DNA of 64,000 nucleotides from Rhodovarius crocodyli (GTDB lineage Bacteria; Pseudomonadota; Alphaproteobacteria; Acetobacterales; Acetobacteraceae). The DNA is taken from assembly GCF_004005855.1 (NCBI RefSeq), contig NZ_SACL01000003.1:1-64000 (forward strand), in the 5' to 3' direction. Within the stretch, counting starts at the first letter, position 1. The number at the start of each line of letters is the position of its first letter. A program made the position numbers and the translations under genes. The notes below the pieces were generated by a model that ran no database searches, had not been told where the DNA came from, and was given only the letters and a program-made list of their open reading frames with translations. Positions 17,615-27,025 of this stretch are shown piece by piece.

Positions 17615-18784
17615 ATGAAGCTGTTCCCGCCTGTCGTCGCGCGCCTTCTGGCCCTGTTCTCGCTGCCCGCGCTGCTGGGCGGCTGCAACCTCGTGGTGCT
17701 GAGCCCGGCGGGCGACGTGGCCCAGCAGCAGGGCAACCTGGTGCTGATCTCCACCGGGCTGATGCTGATCATCATCATCCCCGTCATGATCGTGACGGTG
17801 CTGTTCGCCTGGCGCTACCGCGAAAGCGCCAAGGCCCGGTATGAGCCCGAATGGGCGCATTCCACGGGCCTCGAACTGGTGATCTGGGCGGCGCCGCTGC
17901 TCATCATCATCTGCCTGGGCGCGCTGACCTGGGCGGGCACCCATCTGCTGGACCCCTATCGCGCGCTGGGCCGCATCGCGCCCAACAGCACGGCCGACCA
18001 CACCCGCCAGCCGCTGGAGGTGCAGGTGGTCGCGCTGGACTGGAAGTGGCTGTTCATCATGCCCGAGCAGGGCATCGCGACGGTGAACGAACTGGCCCTG
18101 CCGGTGGACCGCCCGGTGCGCTTCCGCATCTCGTCCTCCTCGGTCATGAACTCCTTCTACGTCCCGGCGATGGCGGGCCAGATCTATGCCATGCCGGGCA
18201 TGGAGACGCGGCTGAACGGCGTGCTGAACCAGCCCGGCCGCTTCATCGGCTTCTCGGCCAACTACAGCGGCGCCGGCTTCTCCGGCATGCGCTTCCCCGT
18301 GAACGCGATGCCCGAGGCCGAGTTCGAGCGCTGGGTCGAGCAGACCCGCGCCGGCGAGGGCAGCCTGGACCGCGCCGGCTACCTGGCGCTGGAACGCCCC
18401 AGTGAGAACGAGCCCGCCCGCCGCTTCGCGCGCGTGGAGCCCGGCCTGTTCGACGCCGTGGTGAACATGTGCGTGGAGGCCGGGAAGATGTGCATGCACG
18501 ACATGATGTCCATCGACGCGCGCGGCGGCATGGGCCTCGCCGGCACCATCAACCTGACCACGCTGGCCTATGACCGCTATGGCCGCCGGGGCGCCACCCA
18601 GGGCACGCGTGAGGTGGTCGGCGCCATCTGCACCGAGCCCACCCCCGTGCAGTCCCATGCCTGGTCGCGCCCGATCGACCAGACCCCGCTGGCCGGCATG
18701 TCCTTGCCGCGGCCCAGCTCCCGCCTGGGCCAATCCCGACCGCAGCCCTTCGCCACGCTGCCCGCTCTCACGCCCGATACCTGA
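17615..18784 (+). CDS. cyoA: Quinol oxidase subunit II (CyoA), lipoprotein
   Basis: 389 aa. A signal peptide with lipobox LLGGC places the lipidated Cys at 24; two transmembrane helices follow (about 41-65 and 85-105), then a periplasmic cupredoxin-like domain. The CuA ligands of cytochrome c oxidases are absent: the position reads NYSGAGFSGM, so the electron donor is quinol and not cytochrome c. It opens the operon cyoABCD-SURF1-regBA, with an AGGGGG ribosome site ahead of ATG 17615. Confidence 0.93.
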   Translation: MKLFPPVVARLLALFSLPALLGGCNLVVLSPAGDVAQQQGNLVLISTGLMLIIIIPVMIVTVLFAWRYRESAKARYEPEWAHSTGLELVIWAAPLLIIICLGALTWAGTHLLDPYRALGRIAPNSTADHTRQPLEVQVVALDWKWLFIMPEQGIATVNELALPVDRPVRFRISSSSVMNSFYVPAMAGQIYAMPGMETRLNGVLNQPGRFIGFSANYSGAGFSGMRFPVNAMPEAEFERWVEQTRAGEGSLDRAGYLALERPSENEPARRFARVEPGLFDAVVNMCVEAGKMCMHDMMSIDARGGMGLAGTINLTTLAYDRYGRRGATQGTREVVGAICTEPTPVQSHAWSRPIDQTPLAGMSLPRPSSRLGQSRPQPFATLPALTPDT

Positions 18785-18797
18785 AGGCTAGACCATC

Positions 18798-20804
18798 ATG
18801 GCCGCACCCCACGCCCTGGAGACCACACCTCTCCTGGGCCGCCTCTCGCTCGAAGCCCTGCCGCTGCATGAGCCCATCGTCGTCGCGACCTTCGCGGCCG
18901 TGGCGCTCGGCGGCCTCGTCGTATTCGCGGCGCTGACCTACTTCCGCCTCTGGGGCTATCTGTGGAAGGAGTGGTTCACCAGCGTGGACCACAAGAAGAT
19001 CGGCATCATGTACATGGTGCTCGGCCTCATCATGTTCCTGCGCGGCTTTGCCGATGCGGTGATGATGCGCCTGCAGCAGTCCATGGCCTTCAACGGGTCA
19101 GAGGGCTATCTGAATTCCCATCACTACGACCAGATCTTCACCGCCCATGGCGTGATCATGATCTTCTTCGTGGCGATGCCCTTCGTGACGGGGCTGATGA
19201 ACTACATCGTGCCGCTGCAGATCGGCGCGCGCGACGTGTCCTTCCCCTTCCTGAACAATTTCAGCTTCTGGATGACCGCCGGCGGCGCCGTGCTGGTCAT
19301 GATGTCGCTGTTCGTGGGTGAATTCGCGCGCACCGGCTGGCTCGCCTTCCCGCCGCTGTCGGGCATCACCTACAGCCCGGATGTGGGCGTGGACTACTAC
19401 ATATGGGCACTACAGGTAGCGGGCGTGGGCACCACGCTGTCGGGCATCAACCTGCTGTGCACCATCATCAAGATGCGCGCGCCCGGCATGGGCATGATGA
19501 AGATGCCCGTGTTCACCTGGACGTCGCTCTGCACCAACGTGCTGATCGTGGCGTCCTTCCCGGTGCTGACGGCGGTGCTGGTGCTGCTGTCGCTCGACCG
19601 CTACATCGGCACCAACTTCTTCACGAGCGACTTCGGCGGCAACCCGATGCTCTACGTGAACCTGATCTGGATCTGGGGCCACCCGGAGGTCTACATCCTG
19701 ATCCTGCCGCTGTTCGGCGTGTTCTCCGAGGTCACGTCCACCTTCAGCGGCAAGCGGCTGTTCGGCTATACCTCGATGGTCTACGCGACCGTCTGCATCA
19801 CCATCCTGTCCTATGTCGTGTGGCTGCACCACTTCTTCACGATGGGCTCGGGTGCCAGCGTCAACAGCTTCTTCGGCATCACCACCATGGTGATCTCCAT
19901 CCCCACGGGCGCGAAGCTGTTCAACTGGCTGTTCACCATGTACCGCGGCCGCATCCGGTTCGAGCTGCCGATGATGTGGACGGTGGCCTTCATGCTGACC
20001 TTCGTGGTCGGCGGCATGACGGGCGTGATGCTGGCGGTGCCGCCGGCTGACTTCGTGCTGCACAACTCCCTGTTCCTGATCGCGCATTTCCACAACGTGA
20101 TCATCGGCGGCGTGCTGTTCGGCCTGTTCGCGGCCATCAACTTCTGGTTCCCGAAGGCCTTCGGCTTCAAGCTGGACCGCTTCTGGGGCCTGGTGTCCTT
20201 CTGGTGCTGGGTGGTGGGCTTCTGGCTGGCCTTCATGCCGCTGTATATCCTGGGCCTGATGGGTGTGACGCGCCGCATGCGCGTGTTCGACGACCCGTCG
20301 CTGCAGATCTGGTTCATCGTGGCGGGCGTCGGTGCCGCCATCATCGCGGTCGGCATCGCGGCCATGCTGATCCAGATCGGCGTCAGCATCCTGCGCCGCG
20401 ACAAGCTGCGCGACGTGACCGGCGACCCCTGGGGCGGCCGCACGCTGGAATGGGCCACTTCCTCGCCGCCGCCCGACTACAACTTCGCCTTCACCCCGGT
20501 CATCCATGACATGGATGCCTGGCACGACATGAAGCGCCGCGGTGCCGCCCGCCCGCTTGAGGGCTTCCGCCCCATCCATATGCCCAGCGGCACGGGGGCG
20601 GGCGTGATCCTGGCCGGCTTCAGCACGGTGCTGGGCTTCGCGATGATCTGGCACATCTGGTGGCTGGCCGCCGCCAGCCTGGCCGCCATCGTGCTGGGCG
20701 CCATCATCCACACCTTCAACTACCATCGCGACTACCACATCCCCGCCGAGACGGTGGCCGCGACGGAACAGGCGCGCACCGCGCGGCTGGCGGCGGCGGA
20801 GTGA
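18798..20804 (+). CDS. cyoB: Quinol oxidase subunit I (CyoB), catalytic heme-copper subunit
   Basis: 668 aa polytopic membrane protein that reduces O2 to water and pumps protons. All metal ligands are present: H117 and H432 (low-spin heme), H295, H344, H345 (CuB) and H430 (high-spin heme), with cross-linked Y299 in WGHPEVYI. K373 (TGAKLF) marks the K-channel and E297 the D-channel end. Numbering is offset by 11 from E. coli CyoB. The high-spin heme could be O or A; the SURF1 gene downstream favours A (inference). Confidence 0.96.
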   Translation: MAAPHALETTPLLGRLSLEALPLHEPIVVATFAAVALGGLVVFAALTYFRLWGYLWKEWFTSVDHKKIGIMYMVLGLIMFLRGFADAVMMRLQQSMAFNGSEGYLNSHHYDQIFTAHGVIMIFFVAMPFVTGLMNYIVPLQIGARDVSFPFLNNFSFWMTAGGAVLVMMSLFVGEFARTGWLAFPPLSGITYSPDVGVDYYIWALQVAGVGTTLSGINLLCTIIKMRAPGMGMMKMPVFTWTSLCTNVLIVASFPVLTAVLVLLSLDRYIGTNFFTSDFGGNPMLYVNLIWIWGHPEVYILILPLFGVFSEVTSTFSGKRLFGYTSMVYATVCITILSYVVWLHHFFTMGSGASVNSFFGITTMVISIPTGAKLFNWLFTMYRGRIRFELPMMWTVAFMLTFVVGGMTGVMLAVPPADFVLHNSLFLIAHFHNVIIGGVLFGLFAAINFWFPKAFGFKLDRFWGLVSFWCWVVGFWLAFMPLYILGLMGVTRRMRVFDDPSLQIWFIVAGVGAAIIAVGIAAMLIQIGVSILRRDKLRDVTGDPWGGRTLEWATSSPPPDYNFAFTPVIHDMDAWHDMKRRGAARPLEGFRPIHMPSGTGAGVILAGFSTVLGFAMIWHIWWLAAASLAAIVLGAIIHTFNYHRDYHIPAETVAATEQARTARLAAAE

Positions 20805-20806
20805 CC

Positions 20807-21421
20807 ATGCAGACCCCCACGACCAACCCGGGCTTCTGGGACCTCGACGAGCACGCGCACCCGGAAGGCCACAGCACCATGCTGGGCTTCTGGATCTATC
20901 TGATGAGCGACTGCCTCATCTTCGCGATCCTGTTCGCCACCTATGCGGTGCTGGGGGCCAACTACGCCGCCGGCCCCGCGCCGAAGGACCTGTTCGAGCT
21001 GGAGCTGGTGGCGGTCAACACCGCCATGCTGCTGTTCTCCTCCGTCACCTACGGCTTCGCGATGCTGGAGATGCAGAAGGGCCGCAAGGCCGGCACGCTG
21101 GTGTGGCTGGCCGCCACGGCGGTGTTCGGCGCGGCGTTCCTCGGCATCGAGCTGTATGAGTTCCACCACCTGATCGAGAACGGCGCGGGCCCGCAGCGCA
21201 GCGCCTTCCTGTCCTCCTTCTTCACGCTGGTGGGCACGCACGGGCTGCACGTGACCTTCGGCATGATCTGGCTGGTCACGCTGATGATCCAGGTGGGCAC
21301 CAAGGGGCTCATCCCGGCCAATCGCCGCCGGCTGATGTGCCTCAGCCTGTTCTGGCACTTCCTGGACGTCATCTGGATCGGCGTCTTCACCTTCGTCTAC
21401 CTGCTGGGGATGCTGCGATGA
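20807..21421 (+). CDS. cyoC: Quinol oxidase subunit III (CyoC)
   Basis: 204 aa, five hydrophobic helices. Typical signature segments are [13 protein letters not shown] (about 28-40), the SSVTYG helix near 80 and the [13 protein letters not shown] end helix. Subunit III stabilises the complex and lipid access to the active site. The start is the ATG at 20807, two bases after the cyoB stop. It overlaps cyoD by 4 bp. Confidence 0.94.
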   Translation: MQTPTTNPGFWDLDEHAHPEGHSTMLGFWIYLMSDCLIFAILFATYAVLGANYAAGPAPKDLFELELVAVNTAMLLFSSVTYGFAMLEMQKGRKAGTLVWLAATAVFGAAFLGIELYEFHHLIENGAGPQRSAFLSSFFTLVGTHGLHVTFGMIWLVTLMIQVGTKGLIPANRRRLMCLSLFWHFLDVIWIGVFTFVYLLGMLR

Positions 21422-21768
21422 GCCACGACCATCATGACGCGGCGCATGAAGGCGCCCACGGCTCCCTGAGGGACTACCTCGTCGGCTTCACCCTGGCAGT
21501 GATCCTGACGGCCATTCCCTTCTGGCTGGTCATGGAACGCCCGCTGCCGGCCAACTGGACGGCGGCGCTGGTCATCATCTTCGCGGCCGTGCAGGTCGTG
21601 GTGCACATGATCTACTTCCTGCACATGAAGGCAGGCGCCGAGGATGGCTGGACCATGACCTCCCTGGTGTTCACGGTCATCGTGGTGGTCATCACGATCG
21701 CTGGTTCCGCCTGGGTCATGTACCATATGAACACCAACATGATGCCCATGATGCACGGAGCCACCTGA
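21418..21768 (+). CDS. cyoD: Quinol oxidase subunit IV (CyoD)
   Basis: 116 aa with three transmembrane helices after a His/Asp-rich start ([12 protein letters not shown]). The HMIYFLHMK segment in the second helix is conserved in CyoD. It assists CuB and heme assembly in subunit I. The ATG at 21418 overlaps the cyoC stop; the TGA at 21766-21768 overlaps the presumed CTG start of SURF1. Confidence 0.92.
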   Translation: MSHDHHDAAHEGAHGSLRDYLVGFTLAVILTAIPFWLVMERPLPANWTAALVIIFAAVQVVVHMIYFLHMKAGAEDGWTMTSLVFTVIVVVITIAGSAWVMYHMNTNMMPMMHGAT

Positions 21769-22448
21769 TCCTACGTCGCGTCCTCCTGGGTGGCGGCCTG
21801 CTTCTCGCCGCCGCCCTCTTCACCTGGCTCGGCACCTGGCAGATCGAGCGCCGCGCCTGGAAGCACGCGCTGATCGACCAGGTGGAGTTCGGCCTGCGCA
21901 CGGCGCCGGTGCAGGCCTTCGGGCCCGGCAACTGGGACCATGTGGACCGGCGCGACGCCTATCGCCGCCTGACCGTCACGGGCGAGTTCCTGCATGACCG
22001 CGAAACCCTGGTGCGCGCGACGACGGAGCTCGGCAGCGGCTATTGGGTCATCACGCCCCTGCGCACCCCCGCCTTCACCGTGCTGGTCAACCGCGGCTTC
22101 GTGGACCCCGCGCACCGCGACCCCGCCACGCGCCCCGCCCCCGGCGGCGCCACCGTCATCGGGCTGCTGCGCCTCAGCGAGCCCGGCGGCGGCTTCCTGC
22201 GCAGCAACAACCCGGCGGACAACCTGTGGTATTCGCGCGATGTGCCGGCCATCGCCGCGGCGCGCGGGCTGGGGCAGGTCGCGCCCTACTTCATTGATTC
22301 CGAGGCCCGCGATCAGGCAGGCTACCCCGTCGGGGGGCTGACCGTGATCCGCTTCGCAGATAACCATCTGGTCTATGCGCTGACCTGGTTCGGCATGGCG
22401 GTGCTGAGCCTGGTGGGCTTCGGGCTGGTGCTGCGGCGCGCCCCATGA
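21765..22448 (+). CDS. SURF1-family oxidase assembly protein, probable CTG start
   Basis: SURF1 proteins chaperone heme A insertion into heme-copper oxidases. The conserved first-helix end LFTWLGTWQIERRAW and the C-terminal helix with YALTWFGMA are present, giving about 227 aa with two transmembrane ends. The only ordinary start in frame (GTG 21882) would delete the first helix and the conserved LGTWQ motif. Upstream in the same frame there is no ATG, GTG or TTG; CTG 21765 sits on the cyoD stop as CTGA, mirroring the ATGA overlaps of this operon, with GGAG a few bases before it. I therefore place the start there (inference). Confidence 0.85.
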   Translation: MILRRVLLGGGLLLAAALFTWLGTWQIERRAWKHALIDQVEFGLRTAPVQAFGPGNWDHVDRRDAYRRLTVTGEFLHDRETLVRATTELGSGYWVITPLRTPAFTVLVNRGFVDPAHRDPATRPAPGGATVIGLLRLSEPGGGFLRSNNPADNLWYSRDVPAIAAARGLGQVAPYFIDSEARDQAGYPVGGLTVIRFADNHLVYALTWFGMAVLSLVGFGLVLRRAP

Positions 22449-22461
22449 ACAGCCCCGCCAA

Positions 22462-23739
22462 ATGAACAGCCCGGGTGAGGCGACCAGGCGCAACATGCGC
22501 GTGCTGATCCAGCTGCGCTGGATCGCGGTGGCCGGGCAGCTGGCGACGATCGCTGCCGTGCAATGGGCCATGGGCATTCCGCTGCCGCTGAACATGCTGC
22601 TGCCGGTGCCCGCCCTGCTGGTGGCGGTGAACCTGGCCAGCCTGCCGCTGCTGGACCGGCGCTCCGGCATCTCCAATACGGAACTGACCCTGGCACTGCT
22701 GCTGGATGTGGGCGCCCTGGCCTGGCAGCTGCATTACAGCGGCGGCGTCAGCAATCCCTTCGCCTCGTTGTTCCTGCTGCAGGTGGTCATCGGCGCGCTG
22801 CTGCTGGACCAGCGGTCCAGCTGGGTGGTGTTCGGCGCCTGCGCGGTGGCGGTGCTGACGCTCAGCCTGCATTCGCCCCCGCTGGCCCTGCCCGAGGAAT
22901 ACCGGCAGGACCCGCTGGGCCTCTACCTCAGCGGCAGCCTGGTCAGCCTGGCGCTGATCGCGGTGCTGCTGTTCCTGCTGGTCACGCGCATCAGCGGCAA
23001 CCTGCGGGAACGCGACGCGGCGCTGGCCGCCAGCCGCCAGCATGCGGCCGAGGAAACCCACATCGTGCGGCTGGGCCTGCTGGCCTCCGGCGCCGCGCAT
23101 GAGCTGGGCACGCCGCTGTCCTCGCTGTCGGTCATCCTGGGCGACTGGAAGCGCATGCCCCGCCTGGCCGGGGACCCGGAGCTGGTGGACGACATCGACG
23201 ACATGCAGGCCGCCGTGCAGCGCTGCAAGGACATCGTCAGCAACGTCTTGATGTCCGCCGGTGAGGCCCGGGGCGCCGCCACCGCCGTGACCACCATGCG
23301 CGCCTTCCTGGAGGGAATGGTCGCCGACTGGCGCGGCGCCTGGCACGCCGAGGCGATCCAGTTCCGCGACGAGTTCGGGGAGGATGTGGCCATCGTCTCC
23401 GACACCGCGCTGAAGCAGGTGATCGGCAACCTGGTGGACAATGCCATCGAGGTCTCGCCCGATTGGGTGTGCATCACGGCGCGCCGGGTGGATGACAACC
23501 TTCTGCTGGAAGTGCGCGACAGGGGGCCGGGCTTTCCGGCCAATTCCCTCGCCTCTTTCGGCCAACCGTATAATTCGACAAAACAGCGGCGCAGCGGTGG
23601 GCTAGGCCTGTTTTTGCTGGTCAGCGTGCTGCGGAAACTGGGGGGGACGGCCGAAGCCGCCAATGCGCCGGAAGGGGGGGCGGTTGTCCGCATCACCCTG
23701 CCGGTCGCGGCACTGGCCTATTCGGATGACGAGTCATGA
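22462..23739 (+). CDS. regB: RegB/PrrB/ActS-type redox-sensing histidine kinase
   Basis: 425 aa. Six hydrophobic helices (about 20-175) carry the ubiquinone-binding signature GGVSNPF (94-100). The phosphoacceptor box has H213 in ASGAAHELGTPL, and C255 in AVQRCKDIV matches the redox-active Cys position of RegB (by-eye alignment). The ATPase domain has DNAIEV, DRGPGF and GGLGLF. RegB slows RegA phosphorylation when quinone is oxidised. It follows SURF1 directly and overlaps regA by 4 bp. ATGAACAGCCC occurs twice at the start (22445 and 22462); the first copy gives only a 6-codon frame. Confidence 0.93.
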   Translation: MNSPGEATRRNMRVLIQLRWIAVAGQLATIAAVQWAMGIPLPLNMLLPVPALLVAVNLASLPLLDRRSGISNTELTLALLLDVGALAWQLHYSGGVSNPFASLFLLQVVIGALLLDQRSSWVVFGACAVAVLTLSLHSPPLALPEEYRQDPLGLYLSGSLVSLALIAVLLFLLVTRISGNLRERDAALAASRQHAAEETHIVRLGLLASGAAHELGTPLSSLSVILGDWKRMPRLAGDPELVDDIDDMQAAVQRCKDIVSNVLMSAGEARGAATAVTTMRAFLEGMVADWRGAWHAEAIQFRDEFGEDVAIVSDTALKQVIGNLVDNAIEVSPDWVCITARRVDDNLLLEVRDRGPGFPANSLASFGQPYNSTKQRRSGGLGLFLLVSVLRKLGGTAEAANAPEGGAVVRITLPVAALAYSDDES

Positions 23740-24275
23740 CTGACGAACCCCGCCTTCTCCTCATCGTGGAGGACGATCCGGCCTTCTCCCGCACGCTGCG
23801 CCGCTCCTTCGAGCGACGCGGCCACCAGGTGCTGACCGCCAGCAGCCTGGAGACGCTGCAGGCGCTGATGGCCGAAGGGCACAAGCCCACCCATGCGGTG
23901 GTGGACCTGAAGCTGGACGGCAGCTCGGGGCTTGCTTGCGTTCAGCTGCTGAAGGCGGCGGATGCCAGGATGCGCATCGTGGTGCTGACCGGCTTCGCCA
24001 GCATCGCGACCGCCGTGGAGGCGATCAAGCTCGGCGCCTGGGACTATCTGGCCAAGCCATCCTCGACCGACGACATCGAGGCCGCCTTCGAGCGCGGGGC
24101 AGGGGATGCGCAGGTGCCCGTCGGCACCCGGCCGTCCTCGATCAAGACGCTGGAGTGGGAGCACATCCATCAGGTGCTGGTGGAGACGGAGTTCAATATC
24201 TCCGAGGCGGCGCGGCGGCTGGGGATGCACAGGCGGACGCTGGCCAGAAAACTGGAGAAAAGAAGATTGGTGTAA
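23736..24275 (+). CDS. regA: RegA/PrrA/ActR-type response regulator
   Basis: 179 aa, the usual size. The receiver domain (about 6-120) has phosphoacceptor D57 in VVDLKLDG and K at AKPSS. The Fis-type helix-turn-helix at the C-terminus, SEAARRLGMHRRTLARKL, is the nearly invariant RegA DNA-binding motif. RegA controls respiration, carbon and nitrogen fixation and oxidase genes in alphaproteobacteria. It is the last gene of the cyo-SURF1-regBA run, so it could regulate the oxidase operon that precedes it. Confidence 0.94.
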   Translation: MTDEPRLLLIVEDDPAFSRTLRRSFERRGHQVLTASSLETLQALMAEGHKPTHAVVDLKLDGSSGLACVQLLKAADARMRIVVLTGFASIATAVEAIKLGAWDYLAKPSSTDDIEAAFERGAGDAQVPVGTRPSSIKTLEWEHIHQVLVETEFNISEAARRLGMHRRTLARKLEKRRLV

Positions 24276-24277
24276 TT

Positions 24278-24299
24278 GTTCTTTTTTGGAAAAAAGAAC
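24278..24299. repeat. AT-rich compact inverted repeat, element 1
   Basis: Perfect 10-bp arms (GTTCTTTTTT / AAAAAAGAAC) with a 2-nt centre, two bases after the regA stop. The same architecture recurs at 24370-24393 and 59511-59532, always just behind genes. Confidence 0.7.
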
Positions 24300-24316
24300 C
24301 AAAAAACTTTTGGTAG

Positions 24317-24352
24317 TCTGAGTGGCGCCTTAGTCGCCAGGCGCCACTCAGA
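24317..24352. terminator. Bidirectional terminator between regA and the MscS gene
   Basis: 14-bp perfect stem starting TCTGAGTGGC with an 8-nt loop, in the 122-bp gap between convergent genes. A T-rich stretch follows on the right and an A-rich one precedes on the left. Confidence 0.8.
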
Positions 24353-24369
24353 TTTATAAAGTCTTTTTG

Positions 24370-24393
24370 CTTCTGTTTCTTCAGAAAAAGAAG
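24370..24393. repeat. AT-rich compact inverted repeat, element 2
   Basis: 11-bp arms with one mismatch and a 2-nt centre, five bases past the MscS stop at 24398 read leftwards. It has the same design as the elements at 24278 and 59511. Confidence 0.6.
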
Positions 24394-24397
24394 ATGA

Positions 24398-26806
24398 CTA
24401 CTCCTTGTTTCCCAGCGCCGAGGGCGGCGGCGAGCGGGTGTCCGCCCCCGTCGGCTCGGCGGTTTCCATCACCTTCTCCTTCTCGCGGTGCTTCGGCCCG
24501 TCATGCCCCGGCCGGGACAGCACCATGGCCTGGGACGGCAGGGCGATGGCGATGCCCAGCTCCTCGAAGCGCAGCTTGATGCGGCGGTTGAACTCCCGCT
24601 GCACGCCCCAGCGGGCGGTGTCCTTGCACTTCATCTGGCCCAGCACGGTGAAGGTGGCGCCATCCACCTTGTCCACGCCCCACAGGGCGAAGTCGTCCAG
24701 GATGCCGGCCTTGAAGGCCTCGTCCTCACGCAGCTCGGCGCCGATTTCCTTCAGCACCGCGCCCACGCGGTCCGGGTCCTCGTCGAAGGCGACGGTGACG
24801 GCCACGGCGGCGTTGCCGATGCCCCGGTTGGTGTTGGTCAGCGTGGTGACGGAGCTGAACGGGATGACATGCACCGAGCCATCGCCCGCGCGCAGCCGGA
24901 TGGTGCGGATCGAGAGATTTTCGACCGACCCCGACAGCCCGGCCACCGTCACCCAGTCACCCACCTGCATGGTGTTTTCCAGCAGCAGGAAGATACCGGT
25001 GATGACATCCTGCACCAGCTTCTGGGAACCGAAGCCGACCGCGACACCCAGGATGCCGGCGCCGGCCAGCAGGGGCGCGATGTTGACGCCCAGCTGCGCC
25101 AGGGCGGTGAAGCCCACGATGGCCACCACCACCACCATCAGCGTGGAGCGCAGCAGCGGCAGCAGGGTGCGCAGGCGCGCCACGCTTGTCACGTCGCCAC
25201 GCGCGGTCATGCCCTGGATGGTGCGGTCGATCCAGCCATTCGCACCCTCCCAGATCAGCACCGCGAGGAAACCCGCGACCAGGATGACGATGACGGAGCT
25301 GGCCATGCGCTGGCCCAGCCCGCCGTCGCGGAAGGAGGCAGCGACATCCACCCCCCACACCTGCAGCACCGCCAGCGCCGCCACCACGCTGACCAGCGTG
25401 ACGACCACCCGGCGCAGCACGGGCAGATAGGTGTTGGCCCGCCCCTCCAGGAAGGGCAGGCGGGCCGTGCGGTCCGCGCGGATCCGGAAGGCGCGGTCGA
25501 TCGCGCCCAGCAGCAGCACCGTCAGCAGGCGTGCCACCACCAGCACCGCGATGGTGGCGCCGCCGAAGCGCAGCATCAGCGAATAGCCGTCGCGGATCTG
25601 CATGGCCCAGACGAACCACAGCGCGATCAGCGCCGCGATGGCCAGGATATGCCAGGTGCGCGCCACCCACTGGCGCATCAGGGCCACGCTGCCGGTGCGG
25701 CCTTCCTCGGGCTCGATCATGCAGGCCACGGTGCGGCGCACCTGCAGCACGACGATGATCAGCAGCACATGCGTCAGCAGCACGATCAGCTTGGCGGCGG
25801 AGGCATAGGCGGCCGCATACAGGCCCAGAATCCGCGCGATCTCCAGCACCGCGAAGCCATAGATGGCCGTGCCCGAGATGCGCGCCAGCCAGATCTCGGC
25901 ATAGGCGGCGCTTTCGTCGGAGAGCCTGAACAGCCGCAGGGAGCGGCGCTCGGGCGCGAACAGCGCGGCGCCCACCGCCATGATGCCCTGCTGCAGGACA
26001 TAGGCATTGACCGCCGCCAGGATCACCAGCGGCGCCACGCGCCCGCTGACCAGCGGCGTGGCCAGCAGCAGGTTGCCCACCGCGGCGAAGGCCAGCACGG
26101 GAACCAGGTTGGCCAGCAGGTGCAGGGCCATCCAGGGCGCGCGGTGGAACAGCCGCAGCTCGGTGCGGCTGGCCACGGCCTCGACGGCGGTTTCGCCGTC
26201 CTGCGCGCGCTTCACGCGGCGGCGCACGGCCTGGCGCTCCGCGCGCTGCTCCAGCATGGCCATGGGCTTGCGCAACGCGAACTGCACGGCCCGCCGGGCG
26301 GCCCAGGCCAGCACCAGCACGACCGCCAGGCGCCACGCCACATCCAGCACGGCGGATTGCGCGAAGGGATTGGCGGCGGTGTTCACGATCCAGCGCCACA
26401 CCAGCGGCAGGGACGACACCGTGGCCCCCACCATCGCCAGGTTGCCGGACAGCGAGGAAAGCCAGCTGGAGGCCGCCGTGATGATGGCGGCCAGCAGGCT
26501 GTCGGAGGTGATGGCCACATTCTCCGTGCTTGCCGGGGCAGGCGCCTCGGGTGCCGGCGCGGCCGCCGCCCGTGATGCCGGCGCCACCTGGGCCACGGCG
26601 CGCAGGGCGTTGATCACCTCCTGCCGCCGCGCGTCATCCTGCAGGACCGCCAGCGCCTGCCGTGCCTGTTCGGGGGAAAGGCCCGCAGCCGCCGTCGGGG
26701 CCGTGCCCTGTGCCGATGCTGGTGATGGCGTGCCGAGAAGTGGGAGCGACAGGAACAGGCAGCACAGCATCAGGCAAAGGTATCGGCGTGCGGCGGCAAG
26801 CGGCAT
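24398..26806 (-). CDS. Large MscS-family mechanosensitive channel
   Basis: 802 aa. A signal peptide (about 1-32, ending ASAQ) is followed by a periplasmic region and about ten transmembrane helices. The MscS pore helix and beta domain lie near the C-terminus: GAGILGVAVGFGSQKLVQDV, then LLENTMQVGDWV. The size and extra N-terminal helices resemble YbiO/YnaI rather than small MscS. Such channels open under membrane tension to release solutes during osmotic downshock. The last 30 residues are charged and Pro-rich. It stands alone, convergent with regA. Confidence 0.92.
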   Translation of the reverse strand: MPLAAARRYLCLMLCCLFLSLPLLGTPSPASAQGTAPTAAAGLSPEQARQALAVLQDDARRQEVINALRAVAQVAPASRAAAAPAPEAPAPASTENVAITSDSLLAAIITAASSWLSSLSGNLAMVGATVSSLPLVWRWIVNTAANPFAQSAVLDVAWRLAVVLVLAWAARRAVQFALRKPMAMLEQRAERQAVRRRVKRAQDGETAVEAVASRTELRLFHRAPWMALHLLANLVPVLAFAAVGNLLLATPLVSGRVAPLVILAAVNAYVLQQGIMAVGAALFAPERRSLRLFRLSDESAAYAEIWLARISGTAIYGFAVLEIARILGLYAAAYASAAKLIVLLTHVLLIIVVLQVRRTVACMIEPEEGRTGSVALMRQWVARTWHILAIAALIALWFVWAMQIRDGYSLMLRFGGATIAVLVVARLLTVLLLGAIDRAFRIRADRTARLPFLEGRANTYLPVLRRVVVTLVSVVAALAVLQVWGVDVAASFRDGGLGQRMASSVIVILVAGFLAVLIWEGANGWIDRTIQGMTARGDVTSVARLRTLLPLLRSTLMVVVVAIVGFTALAQLGVNIAPLLAGAGILGVAVGFGSQKLVQDVITGIFLLLENTMQVGDWVTVAGLSGSVENLSIRTIRLRAGDGSVHVIPFSSVTTLTNTNRGIGNAAVAVTVAFDEDPDRVGAVLKEIGAELREDEAFKAGILDDFALWGVDKVDGATFTVLGQMKCKDTARWGVQREFNRRIKLRFEELGIAIALPSQAMVLSRPGHDGPKHREKEKVMETAEPTGADTRSPPPSALGNKE

Positions 26807-27025
26807 GCGGGGGTATTCCCTCTGTGGTGAACGATAGCGATTGCCCTTTCAGCGAAGGGGCAACATCCGGGACAGACATGCCCGGTAACCCGGCGGCAAT
26901 GTCCGGGTCGTGATGAGGCGGGCCCGCGCCCGTCGGGTCTGGAACGCGCGACGACGCGATTGGTTTGCCGGTGAAAGTCGGATTTGGACCTTCGCGCCCC
27001 GCGCGCCATGCCCTACTGCCGCGCC

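Noticed and set aside
21882-22448. SURF1 starting at GTG 21882 (188 aa)
   Set aside because: It would remove the first transmembrane helix and the conserved LGTWQ motif, which are intact in the same frame upstream.
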